Source of the DNA: Rhizobium sp. EC-SD404
Lineage (GTDB): Bacteria > Pseudomonadota > Alphaproteobacteria > Rhizobiales > Rhizobiaceae
Direction of reading: 5' to 3'
Assembly (NCBI RefSeq): GCF_902498825.1
Contig: NZ_LR701458.1
Span: forward strand, 1-64,000
Length of the DNA: 64,000 nt
The position numbers were made by a program, and so were the translations under genes. Below, in pieces: positions 17,047-23,669 of the stretch (position 1 is the first letter of the stretch; every line of letters starts with the position of its first letter). Below the pieces are notes generated by a model. That model saw only the letters and a program-made list of their open reading frames with translations. It was not told the origin of the DNA and did no database searches.

Positions 17047-17063
17047 AGCCTCTGATCGAGGCT
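17047..17063. terminator. Weak stem-loop between convergent operons
   Basis: AGCCTC and GAGGCT form a six-base-pair stem with loop TGATC in the 59-base gap between the aldo/keto reductase and the convergent gene at 17076. There is no U-run in either direction. It could be a modest bidirectional terminator. Confidence 0.3.
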
Positions 17064-17075
17064 TAGACGATGAGC

Positions 17076-18059
17076 CTAGGTGTCAAGCAGGCTTGAATGG
17101 AAGAGATCGGAGGGCGCGATCGCGTTGGTGATCAGCCCGTCTTCGCGAGCATAACGCAACATCGCCTCGACTTCCTTTTCGTTGCGGCGAAAGCCATAGG
17201 CCCAATAATCGTCGCCCAAAAGGCGCGACGTTTCCTCGAAATGGGCGGCGACCCAGGGCAGAGAGATGCGCAGGAAGTTGATCTTCTGAAGGTCGTCCAT
17301 CGCCGACTGTTTGGCTGCCGAAAACGCATCGAACAGTGCCTTCGGCAGCCAGGGGTGCGCATCGGCAAGGCTTCGACGCAATGCAATGCAATGCATGATC
17401 GGGAAGAAGCCAGTCGCCCGGTGATACGCGATTTCCGCCGCTTTGAAGTCGGGAAAGAGCCTTTTTACGGACCCATCGCCCCGCAAATAGCCGCTTGGTG
17501 GGCGCGGGGTGATGATGGCGTCTATGTTGCCGCTGGCGAGCAGTCCACTCAACGTTTCATCAGTCGCGATCCGCTTCAGCCGGATGCGGTCCGGCAGCGT
17601 GATCGGGGTTCTCTCGGTCCCGCCGGCCTCTTCCTGGCTGCCGATGACCCATTCGACGTCTTCGGGTTTCACGCCGTACTGGTCGGACAGGATGCCGCGT
17701 ACCCATAATGCTGCGGTCTGCTGGTACTCCGGCAATCCGATCCGCCGACCGGCCAGGTCCTCCGGCCGTTCGATACCGGCACCGCTTCGGATGAACACGC
17801 CCGAATGGCGAAAGGCGCGGGAGGGGAAGACCGGTATACCGATATAGTGGCTGTCGCCCCTGGCCGTCGTCACCATGTGGCTGCCCATCGACAGCTCGGT
17901 GACGTCGAAGGTCTGCTCGCGCACTGCCTGGCGGAAAAGATCCTCCGGCTCGCCCGTGGTGAACTGTGCATCGACGCCCTCGATCTTCACGCGCCCGTCC
18001 AGCACGGGGCGTGTTCGGTCGGACGAGGTGCAGGCGACGGTCAGGGCAAGCTCGGTCAT
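17076..18059 (-). CDS. 4,5-dihydroxyphthalate decarboxylase-like / periplasmic-binding-fold protein
   Basis: 327-aa protein without a signal peptide. It resembles proteins annotated as 4,5-dihydroxyphthalate decarboxylase, which share a type-2 periplasmic-binding fold. Recognisable stretches are FDVTELSMGSHMVTTARGD, IGIPVFPSRAFRHSGVFI, PEDLAGRRIGLPEYQQTAALWVRG and a central EEAGGTERTPI. It follows the FAH-family gene by 22 bases on the same strand, so the two likely act in one pathway. Decarboxylation of an aromatic or heterocyclic acid is plausible. A soluble binding-protein relative with no catalytic role cannot be excluded. Confidence 0.75.
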   Translation of the reverse strand: MTELALTVACTSSDRTRPVLDGRVKIEGVDAQFTTGEPEDLFRQAVREQTFDVTELSMGSHMVTTARGDSHYIGIPVFPSRAFRHSGVFIRSGAGIERPEDLAGRRIGLPEYQQTAALWVRGILSDQYGVKPEDVEWVIGSQEEAGGTERTPITLPDRIRLKRIATDETLSGLLASGNIDAIITPRPPSGYLRGDGSVKRLFPDFKAAEIAYHRATGFFPIMHCIALRRSLADAHPWLPKALFDAFSAAKQSAMDDLQKINFLRISLPWVAAHFEETSRLLGDDYWAYGFRRNEKEVEAMLRYAREDGLITNAIAPSDLFHSSLLDT

Positions 18060-18081
18060 GTGTGCAAAGTCCTCCCAGGCG

Positions 18082-18945
18082 TCAGGCGCAGCGATTTTCG
18101 AGCGTGCCGATGCCGCTGATCGTCACGGCGATGATGTCGCCGCTCTTCAGGAACACCGGTGGATCGAGGCCGATGCCGACACCGGCAGGCGTGCCCGTGG
18201 CAATGATGTCGCCCGGCTGCAGCGTGATCCCGGCCGACAGCGTGGCGATCAAGGTCGGGATGTCGAAGATGAGATCGCGCGTGTTGGCGTTCTGGCGCAA
18301 TTCGCCGTTCACATGGCACTGCACCGTCGTGTTTTCCGGATCGATCTCGTCCGCGGTCACGACGTAGGGGCCCATCGGTGCGAAGGTGTCGAGCGATTTG
18401 CCCAGAAACCACTGCTTGTGGTTCTTCTGCAGATCGCGCGCCGTCACGTCGTTGACGATCGTGTAGCCCCAGATATGCCCGTAGGCATCTTCCTTGCTGA
18501 TGCCGCGGCCGCCCTTGCCGATGATGACCGCAAGCTCCGCCTCGTAATCCACCTTCTGGGTGATGGACGGATGCAGTTCGATCGCTGCATTTGGCGCGAT
18601 GACGCTGCTTGGCAGCTTGGAGAAGAGCGCCGGATGGTCATCGATGTCCTTGCCAGCGACAGCGCCCGCTTCGTAGCCGCTGCGCGCGAATTCCTTTGCA
18701 TGCTCGCTGTAGTTCTTGCCGACGCACATGATGTTGCGGCGCGGCTGAGGGATCGGAGCGAGAAGCTCGATCTCGCCGCGTTTAACCGTGTCGACCAGAT
18801 CGGAATCTGCGTCGACCGCAGTTCCGGTTTCGATCAAGGCGATCAGGTCCGTGTGGCGCGGGTCCAGCAGTCCGAAGCGCTCGCCTCCATCCAGAACGAC
18901 GGCCAGGCGACGGCTTCCCTTATAGGTCACGGATGCGAGCTTCAT
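18082..18945 (-). CDS. Fumarylacetoacetate hydrolase (FAH)-family protein
   Basis: 287-aa metal-dependent C-C hydrolase or oxaloacetate-decarboxylase-like enzyme. The family signature CVGKNYSEHAKEF lies near residue 75. DYEAELAVIIGKGGR supplies the metal-binding glutamate, and NDVTARDLQ and ATGTPAGVGIGL are the later conserved motifs. GGAG occurs before the ATG at 18945. FAH members cleave acylpyruvates or decarboxylate 2-oxo diacids in aromatic and sugar-acid pathways. It is the first gene of the leftward pair and divergent from the GntR gene. Confidence 0.9.
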   Translation of the reverse strand: MKLASVTYKGSRRLAVVLDGGERFGLLDPRHTDLIALIETGTAVDADSDLVDTVKRGEIELLAPIPQPRRNIMCVGKNYSEHAKEFARSGYEAGAVAGKDIDDHPALFSKLPSSVIAPNAAIELHPSITQKVDYEAELAVIIGKGGRGISKEDAYGHIWGYTIVNDVTARDLQKNHKQWFLGKSLDTFAPMGPYVVTADEIDPENTTVQCHVNGELRQNANTRDLIFDIPTLIATLSAGITLQPGDIIATGTPAGVGIGLDPPVFLKSGDIIAVTISGIGTLENRCA

Positions 18946-18993
18946 GATATGGATCTCCTCGAAATGGTCCGTCGTTCATCGCCTCGGCGAACC

Positions 18994-19029
18994 ATATTGT
19001 CAACCACATCCATTATTGGTTGACAATAT
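18994..19029. promoter_or_regulatory. 13-bp inverted repeat carrying both divergent -35 elements
   Basis: ATATTGTCAACCA at 18994-19006 and TGGTTGACAATAT at 19017-19029 are perfect inverted copies separated by 10 bases. Each arm contains a consensus -35 hexamer TTGACA, one reading toward the GntR/transporter genes and one toward the FAH gene. A protein bound here would cover both promoters. The matching -10 elements are not obvious. Confidence 0.65.
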
Positions 19030-19038
19030 TTATCCATC

Positions 19039-19048
19039 TGGTCTACCA
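19039..19048. promoter_or_regulatory. FadR/GntR-type operator half-site pair TGGT-CT-ACCA
   Basis: TGGTCTACCA has perfect TGGT/ACCA arms with a two-base centre and lies 22 bases upstream of the GntR start codon. It matches the general FadR-subgroup consensus and is a good candidate for autoregulation by the adjacent gene product. Confidence 0.6.
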
Positions 19049-19070
19049 ATTTGGCAACAAGGAACGATCC

Positions 19071-19733
19071 ATGCAGCGCGCAAACCACGGTGTGCGGGAC
19101 TATATTTTGGAAGGCATCGAGGCAGGTCGGTTCGGACCGGGCGTCCGTCTGCCGACGGAGCGTGCGCTGTGCGAAACGCTTTCGGTGACGCGCACCGCGG
19201 TGCGAAACGCCCTTGCGGTTCTGGAAGGGGAGGGTCGTGTGGTCAGGGCGCCGGGCAGCGGGACCTTCGTGGCAGACAGCCAGCCGAAAAGAGTGGCGCG
19301 CACGAACGACATCGCATCGAGCCCCGCGCAGGTGATGGAGGCGCGGTTGGCGTTCGAACCGCAGATGGCGCATCTCGTCGTCGCCAACGGCACGGCGTCC
19401 GATTTCGCAAGGTTCCAGGAATGCGTCGAGCGCGGTGGTTCCGCCGAACTCATGGAAGATTTCGAGCATTGGGACGCGGCACTTCACGAGGCGATCGCCG
19501 AAGCCGCCCGCAATCCCCTGATCGTCGCCGCCTACGGGCTCATCACCCAGGCGCGCGAGCAGGGCGAATGGGGTGACCTGAAGCGTCGCAGCCTCACCGA
19601 TGAACGGCGTGCCCATTATCAGGCCGAGCACGAGCGCATCGTCACCGCCCTGCGGCGGCGCGATGCCCAGCAGGCCGAAGAGGAGATCCGTGCGCACCTC
19701 ATTCGCGTGCGCTCGAACCTGCTCGGTATCTGA
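19071..19733 (+). CDS. GntR-family regulator, FadR/FCD subgroup
   Basis: 220-aa regulator. The winged helix at residues about 5-70 contains RLPTERALCETLSVTRTAVRNALAVLEGEGRV. The FCD domain shows the metal-ligand pattern WDAALHEAIAEAARN and, near the end, YQAEHERIVTALRRRD. ATG 19071 is chosen because candidate operators lie just upstream; earlier in-frame codons would place them inside the gene. It probably represses both the divergent FAH pair and the downstream importer until a pathway intermediate binds. Confidence 0.9.
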   Translation: MQRANHGVRDYILEGIEAGRFGPGVRLPTERALCETLSVTRTAVRNALAVLEGEGRVVRAPGSGTFVADSQPKRVARTNDIASSPAQVMEARLAFEPQMAHLVVANGTASDFARFQECVERGGSAELMEDFEHWDAALHEAIAEAARNPLIVAAYGLITQAREQGEWGDLKRRSLTDERRAHYQAEHERIVTALRRRDAQQAEEEIRAHLIRVRSNLLGI

Positions 19734-19809
19734 GAGGATGCCGCAACGTCGGTCAGTGCCGTGAGGAAACGGCCGGATCGGCGCAAGAACAATCGATCGG
19801 GAGGATCGC

Positions 19810-20631
19810 GTGACGGCAATTGCATCGACGATATCAGGCCTTCATGGAAGGTCGGATGTGCCTTCCGGAAGCCCGCAGGCGGCCGCAGTCATATCCGCCG
19901 ACCACGTCACCAAGACCTTTGGTGGCGGCCGGGTCGTCGCGCTGGAGGATGCCTCCTTCGACATCCGCCCCGGCGAATTCATCTCTCTGGTAGGCCCGTC
20001 CGGCTGTGGCAAGTCGACTCTGCTGCGCATCATTGCAGGCTTGATCGACAAGTCCGGCGGCTCGCTCAAGGTGCACGGCCAGGAAACCACTGCGCCGCGC
20101 CGCGATGTCGCCATGATGTTCCAAAAGCCGACGCTGCTGGAATGGCGCACGGCGGTCGAAAACGTGCTGCTGCCGAGCGAAATTGCAGGCACCGTTACCG
20201 ATGACGACCGCCGTCGCGCGCTTGGCCTGTTGAAACTCGCAGGCTTGAAGGATTTCGCGTTCTCGTTTCCCCAGCAATTGTCGGGTGGAATGCAGCAGCG
20301 CGTCGCTCTTGCCCGCTTGCTGCAGACGGGCGCGGACATCCTGCTTCTCGACGAACCGTTCGGCGCGCTCGACGAGTTCACGCGCGAACATCTCAACGTC
20401 GAACTGATGCGGATTGTTGGCGAAGTCGGCGCGACCACGCTGTTCGTTACTCACAATATCGGCGAGGCGATCTTTCTGGCGGACCGCGTTTTCGTGATGA
20501 CGCCGCGACCCGGCCGCCTTGCCGAAATCATCGACGTGCCGTTCGACCGACCCCGACAGCCCGCGCTGCAACTGACGACCGAATTCAACCAATTGGTTGC
20601 CCGCGTCCGTTCTGTGCTGGGAGGTCATTGA
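19810..20631 (+). CDS. ABC transporter ATP-binding protein (SsuB/TauB/NrtD type)
   Basis: 273-aa ATPase with Walker A GPSGCGKSTL, Q-loop MMFQKPTLLEWRTA, signature LSGGMQQRVALARLL and Walker [18 protein letters not shown]. It starts with GTG at 19810 behind GGGAGGA. About 30 extra N-terminal residues precede the ABC core. The stop overlaps the following permease start (TGATG), which fits one importer operon with 20631-23445. Confidence 0.92.
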   Translation: MTAIASTISGLHGRSDVPSGSPQAAAVISADHVTKTFGGGRVVALEDASFDIRPGEFISLVGPSGCGKSTLLRIIAGLIDKSGGSLKVHGQETTAPRRDVAMMFQKPTLLEWRTAVENVLLPSEIAGTVTDDDRRRALGLLKLAGLKDFAFSFPQQLSGGMQQRVALARLLQTGADILLLDEPFGALDEFTREHLNVELMRIVGEVGATTLFVTHNIGEAIFLADRVFVMTPRPGRLAEIIDVPFDRPRQPALQLTTEFNQLVARVRSVLGGH

Positions 20632-21509
20632 TGGTCGATCCAGCGACGACCAATGTCGACCAGTTGCCGAGCGACGACCGCAAGGCCGGGATCGGCGTCG
20701 TCGCCACCCATGCCGCGATCTTTCTGGCGCTGATGGGGCTATGGGAGCTTGCCGCGCGCGGAGGGCTGCTCGACCCGCTGTTCTTTCCCTTGCCCAGCGA
20801 TATCGTCGTTTCGTTCTATCGGCTCTACATCACTCAGGCCAATATCTGGTGGCATCTCGGGATGACGATGACGGAGGTCGCCGTCGGGTTCGTCGCCGGC
20901 TCCGCGCTCGGGATTGGGCTGGCGCTGGTTGTCGGCATGTTCGATCGGGTACGCCGCTATTTGAAGCCCTACATCATCATCCTTGAGGCGACGCCCCGCA
21001 TCGCCATCGGCCCGATCGTCATCGCCGCATTCGGCTTCGGTTGGACGTCGAAGACCGTCATCGTGATGCTGGTTTGCTTCTTCGCTCCCTTCGTCAACAC
21101 GCTGAACGGTATGGCCAGCGTCGACGACGAGGAGCTTGCGATGATGCGCTCGATGCGTGCGAGCCGCTGGCAGACCTTCACGAAACTCATGCTGCCCGAT
21201 GCGCTTCCGGAAATCATGGCCGGCCTTCGCCTCGCCATGGCATCGGCTCTCGGCGGCGCGTTGGTGGCGGAGTTCATTTCGGCCAATGAAGGCATCGGCG
21301 TTCTGCTTGCGCAATATACCGGCACGCTGAACATGGCGTCCGCCTTTGTCTGCGTCTTCACGCTGACCGGCCTTGGCTATCTGATCTTCCGCTCCATGGA
21401 GGCGCTCGACCGCTACATCGTCTTCTGGACCGACCGCGACCGGACGGAAGTGATGGGCCGTGTGCGCGCTGCCAAGTGGAAAGGTCTCGTCAAGGAGGCC
21501 TACGCATGA
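20631..21509 (+). CDS. ABC transporter permease (SsuC/TauC type), first of two
   Basis: 292-aa inner-membrane subunit with about six helices and the cytoplasmic EAA-like loop MMRSMRASRWQTFTKLMLPDALPEIMAGLRLA. GGGAGG precedes the ATG. It ends with an ATGA overlap into the second permease gene. The two different permeases probably form a heterodimer served by the single ATPase. Confidence 0.9.
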   Translation: MVDPATTNVDQLPSDDRKAGIGVVATHAAIFLALMGLWELAARGGLLDPLFFPLPSDIVVSFYRLYITQANIWWHLGMTMTEVAVGFVAGSALGIGLALVVGMFDRVRRYLKPYIIILEATPRIAIGPIVIAAFGFGWTSKTVIVMLVCFFAPFVNTLNGMASVDDEELAMMRSMRASRWQTFTKLMLPDALPEIMAGLRLAMASALGGALVAEFISANEGIGVLLAQYTGTLNMASAFVCVFTLTGLGYLIFRSMEALDRYIVFWTDRDRTEVMGRVRAAKWKGLVKEAYA

Positions 21510-22390
21510 GCGCTGCCTCGATCGAATCCCAACCCGAAACGCAAGCGGCCCGGGGCTTCAGAGGCCTCACTATCGGCGTCGCCATCGCCAAGCATCTGGC
21601 CGTTTTCGCCGTCATCATCATCGTCTGGGAAAGCGCCTCGGCGCTCGGACTCATCGATACCATCCTGCTGCCGACACCGACCGACATCGCGCGCGGCATC
21701 GTCGACCTCTACGTGACGAACCGGCAGATCTACGGCCATTTCCTGATCACCTTCTACGAAGCCTTTGCCGGATTCCTCATCGCAGCGGGTGTCGGCATCG
21801 CGATAGCGGTCGGCTCGACATTGAGCAGGCGCTTCCGGCGCTACGTTTCGCCCTATGCGGTCATATTGAACGTCACGCCGGGGCTGGCGCTGACGCCCAT
21901 CATCATCGCCTGGTTCGGCTTCGGATACAGCTCCAAGATCGCCCTCGGCGCGATCGTCTCGTTTTTCCCGGTATTCGTGAACGCGCTGATCGGCCTAACG
22001 CGGGTCGATCGCGAGATGGACGAGATGTTCCAATCGCTGGGTGCAACGCGGCTGCAGCGCTTCTTCAAGCTGCAGGTGCCGGAAGCGCTGCCCCTCATTT
22101 TCGCGGGCTTCAAAATCGCGATTACCACGGCGCTCGTCGGCGCGGTCGTCTCGGAATTCTCGCAAGGGACGGCTGGGATCGGCGTTTTGATGCAGCGCTT
22201 CGCCTTCTCGCTCGACATGGGCTCGGCGATCGCGGCTCTGCTCAGCATGTCGCTGCTCGGGCTTTTGCTCTTCACCATCATCGAATTGCTCGACGTGCAG
22301 GTGGTCTTCTGGCGCAGGGAGGCGCGCAGGAACCAGGTGAGCCGCAAGCGCCAGCAGCGCTGGGCGCAGCTTTTGAACGACAACAACTGA
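21506..22390 (+). CDS. ABC transporter permease (SsuC/TauC type), second of two
   Basis: 294-aa membrane protein homologous in plan to its neighbour. The EAA-like loop reads MFQSLGATRLQRFFKLQVPEALPLIFAGFKIA, and the C terminus is basic. It overlaps the first permease by 4 bp and precedes the binding-protein gene by 17 bases with AACCGGAGGAGA as ribosome-binding region. Confidence 0.9.
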   Translation: MSAASIESQPETQAARGFRGLTIGVAIAKHLAVFAVIIIVWESASALGLIDTILLPTPTDIARGIVDLYVTNRQIYGHFLITFYEAFAGFLIAAGVGIAIAVGSTLSRRFRRYVSPYAVILNVTPGLALTPIIIAWFGFGYSSKIALGAIVSFFPVFVNALIGLTRVDREMDEMFQSLGATRLQRFFKLQVPEALPLIFAGFKIAITTALVGAVVSEFSQGTAGIGVLMQRFAFSLDMGSAIAALLSMSLLGLLLFTIIELLDVQVVFWRREARRNQVSRKRQQRWAQLLNDNN

Positions 22391-22407
22391 AAACCGGAGG
22401 AGAAACC

Positions 22408-23445
22408 ATGGGACGTGCAGTAAAGATGAGCCTTCTCGCCGCAACGGCGATGATCATCGGCGGAACGGCGGTGGCGCAGGACGTCACCCAGATCAACGCC
22501 ATCATGCCGAAGCAGCGTTCAGCCAACTATTTCCCGCTGATCGTCGGCGAGGCGTTGGGTTATTTCGAGGAGGAGGGTGTCAGCGTCAATTTGCTGCCAT
22601 CGACGACGCCGATCCCGTTCGTGAGCTTCATCCGCAACGGTCAGGCCGACATCGCCATGCTCGACCCGGCCGAAGTGCTGCAGGCAAAAGCTGCGGGTGC
22701 CGACGTGCGCGTCGTCTACGAGGTCATGCAGCAGGCGCCCGATGGCATCGCCATTTCCGGTGAGAGCGCCATCACGGACGTCGCCGAACTCGAGGGCGAA
22801 ACGGTCGGTCTCGTGTCCGACCGCGATCTGGTGACGCTGAAGATAGCGCTCGATGCGCGCGGCTTGACCGAAAACGACGTCACCAGCGTGGTGGTGGGCG
22901 AAGCGGGCCCGACGCTTGCTGCGGCGTTCCGGGATCAGACGGTCGCTGCCATCGCCGGATCGGGACCGGACTGGCTCGCGATCCAGGCCAACGGCATACC
23001 GATCAAACTGATCACGCCGGAGGAAGTATCGGCAAAGCCCGGCAACACGTTCGTCATTTCCGGTGAAGCAGACGAAGCCAAGCGTGAGGCGATCCAAGGC
23101 TATCTGCGGGCATGGTCGAAGGCGATGTATGTCGCCGAGGTCGATCCGGAAGTGGTGGCAGCGATTGCCCGCGAGGCGGTGCCGGAAGAGTGGGAAGATC
23201 CCGAGTTCGGCCAGCAATATCTCGACAACGCGATCCGGCTGAATGTTTCGGTGACCGAGAATCTCGGCGATCTGCAAACTGACATCTGGCAGAACATCCA
23301 GCCCGCGATGCAGAAATTCGGCGTGATCGACGAGGTATTCGCCAACGAGGAATTCCTCGATCCATCTCTCATCGAACCAGCCAACGAGTGGGATCGTGCC
23401 GAAGTGGAAGCGGAAGTCGAAGCCTGGCGCGCCGAGAATATGTAG
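22408..23445 (+). CDS. NMT1/THI5-like ABC transporter substrate-binding protein
   Basis: 345-aa periplasmic receptor. A signal peptide covers about residues 1-23 (ending TAVAQ). The mature part has the NMT1-like opening YFPLIVGEALGYFEEEGVSVNLLP and the QADIAMLDPAEVLQAKAAGADVRVVYE region. Relatives bind pyrimidine precursors, taurine, aromatic acids or nitrate. The linked FAH and decarboxylase-like enzymes favour an aromatic or heterocyclic acid, which is inference. The real start is the ATG at 22408 after the upstream permease stop. Confidence 0.9.
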   Translation: MGRAVKMSLLAATAMIIGGTAVAQDVTQINAIMPKQRSANYFPLIVGEALGYFEEEGVSVNLLPSTTPIPFVSFIRNGQADIAMLDPAEVLQAKAAGADVRVVYEVMQQAPDGIAISGESAITDVAELEGETVGLVSDRDLVTLKIALDARGLTENDVTSVVVGEAGPTLAAAFRDQTVAAIAGSGPDWLAIQANGIPIKLITPEEVSAKPGNTFVISGEADEAKREAIQGYLRAWSKAMYVAEVDPEVVAAIAREAVPEEWEDPEFGQQYLDNAIRLNVSVTENLGDLQTDIWQNIQPAMQKFGVIDEVFANEEFLDPSLIEPANEWDRAEVEAEVEAWRAENM

Positions 23446-23460
23446 GCTCCACGCTGGTCT

Positions 23461-23491
23461 GAAAACAAAAACTTGGCCGTGCGGCCAAGTT
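23461..23491 (-). terminator. Intrinsic terminator on the minus strand
   Basis: AACTTGGCCG at 23470-23479 and CGGCCAAGTT at 23482-23491 make a perfect ten-base-pair stem with a two-base loop. On the minus strand it is followed by TTTGTTTTC, giving with the stem end a run TTTTTGTTTT. It ends transcription coming from the peroxidase gene and the structured element. On the plus strand no U-run follows. Confidence 0.85.
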
Positions 23492-23509
23492 GATGCGGAA
23501 AAGAGGGTC

Positions 23510-23624
23510 GGCGGTATCACCGGATAGGGGGAAAGGCGTGGTGACCGGAGTGCTGCGGCCTATCGCTGCCGCAGCCTGAAGGGCTAGTTCCTCCGGTAAC
23601 ACGCACAAGGCCGATGATACCGCC
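23510..23624 (-). ncRNA. Candidate structured RNA (sRNA or 3'-UTR element)
   Basis: Three nested helices can be drawn. P1 pairs GGCGGTATCACCGG (23510-23523) with CCGATGATACCGCC (23611-23624). P2 pairs ACCGGAG (544-550 of 23 kb) with CTCCGGT (591-597). P3 pairs GCTGCGGC (23552-23559) with GCCGCAGC (23568-23575). The one P1 mismatch on the plus strand becomes a G-U pair on the minus strand, so leftward RNA folds better. The minus-strand terminator lies 19 bases beyond. The element has no open frame worth calling. No known RNA family was recognised. Whether it has its own promoter is unknown. Confidence 0.5.
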
Positions 23625-23630
23625 TATGGA

Positions 23631-23655
23631 CCTGCCGGCGCTTCTTGCCGGCAGG
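23631..23655 (-). other. Stem-loop just after the peroxidase gene stop
   Basis: CCTGCCGGC at 23631-23639 and GCCGGCAGG at 23647-23655 form a perfect nine-base-pair hairpin with a seven-base loop, 15 bases beyond the stop codon at 23670. No U-run follows. It directly precedes the larger structured element and may be part of the same 3' UTR. Confidence 0.5.
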
Positions 23656-23669
23656 CGGTCGCCTTAGGC

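Noticed and set aside
21460..22407. Long in-frame extension upstream of the NMT1-like binding protein
   Set aside because: It reads Arg/His-rich nonsense through the permease gene; the true start at 22408 has a ribosome-binding site and signal peptide.
23510..23624. Assignment of the structured element as 6S or SRP RNA
   Set aside because: Only the general stem-bulge-stem shape is similar; length and conserved sequences of those families were not found.
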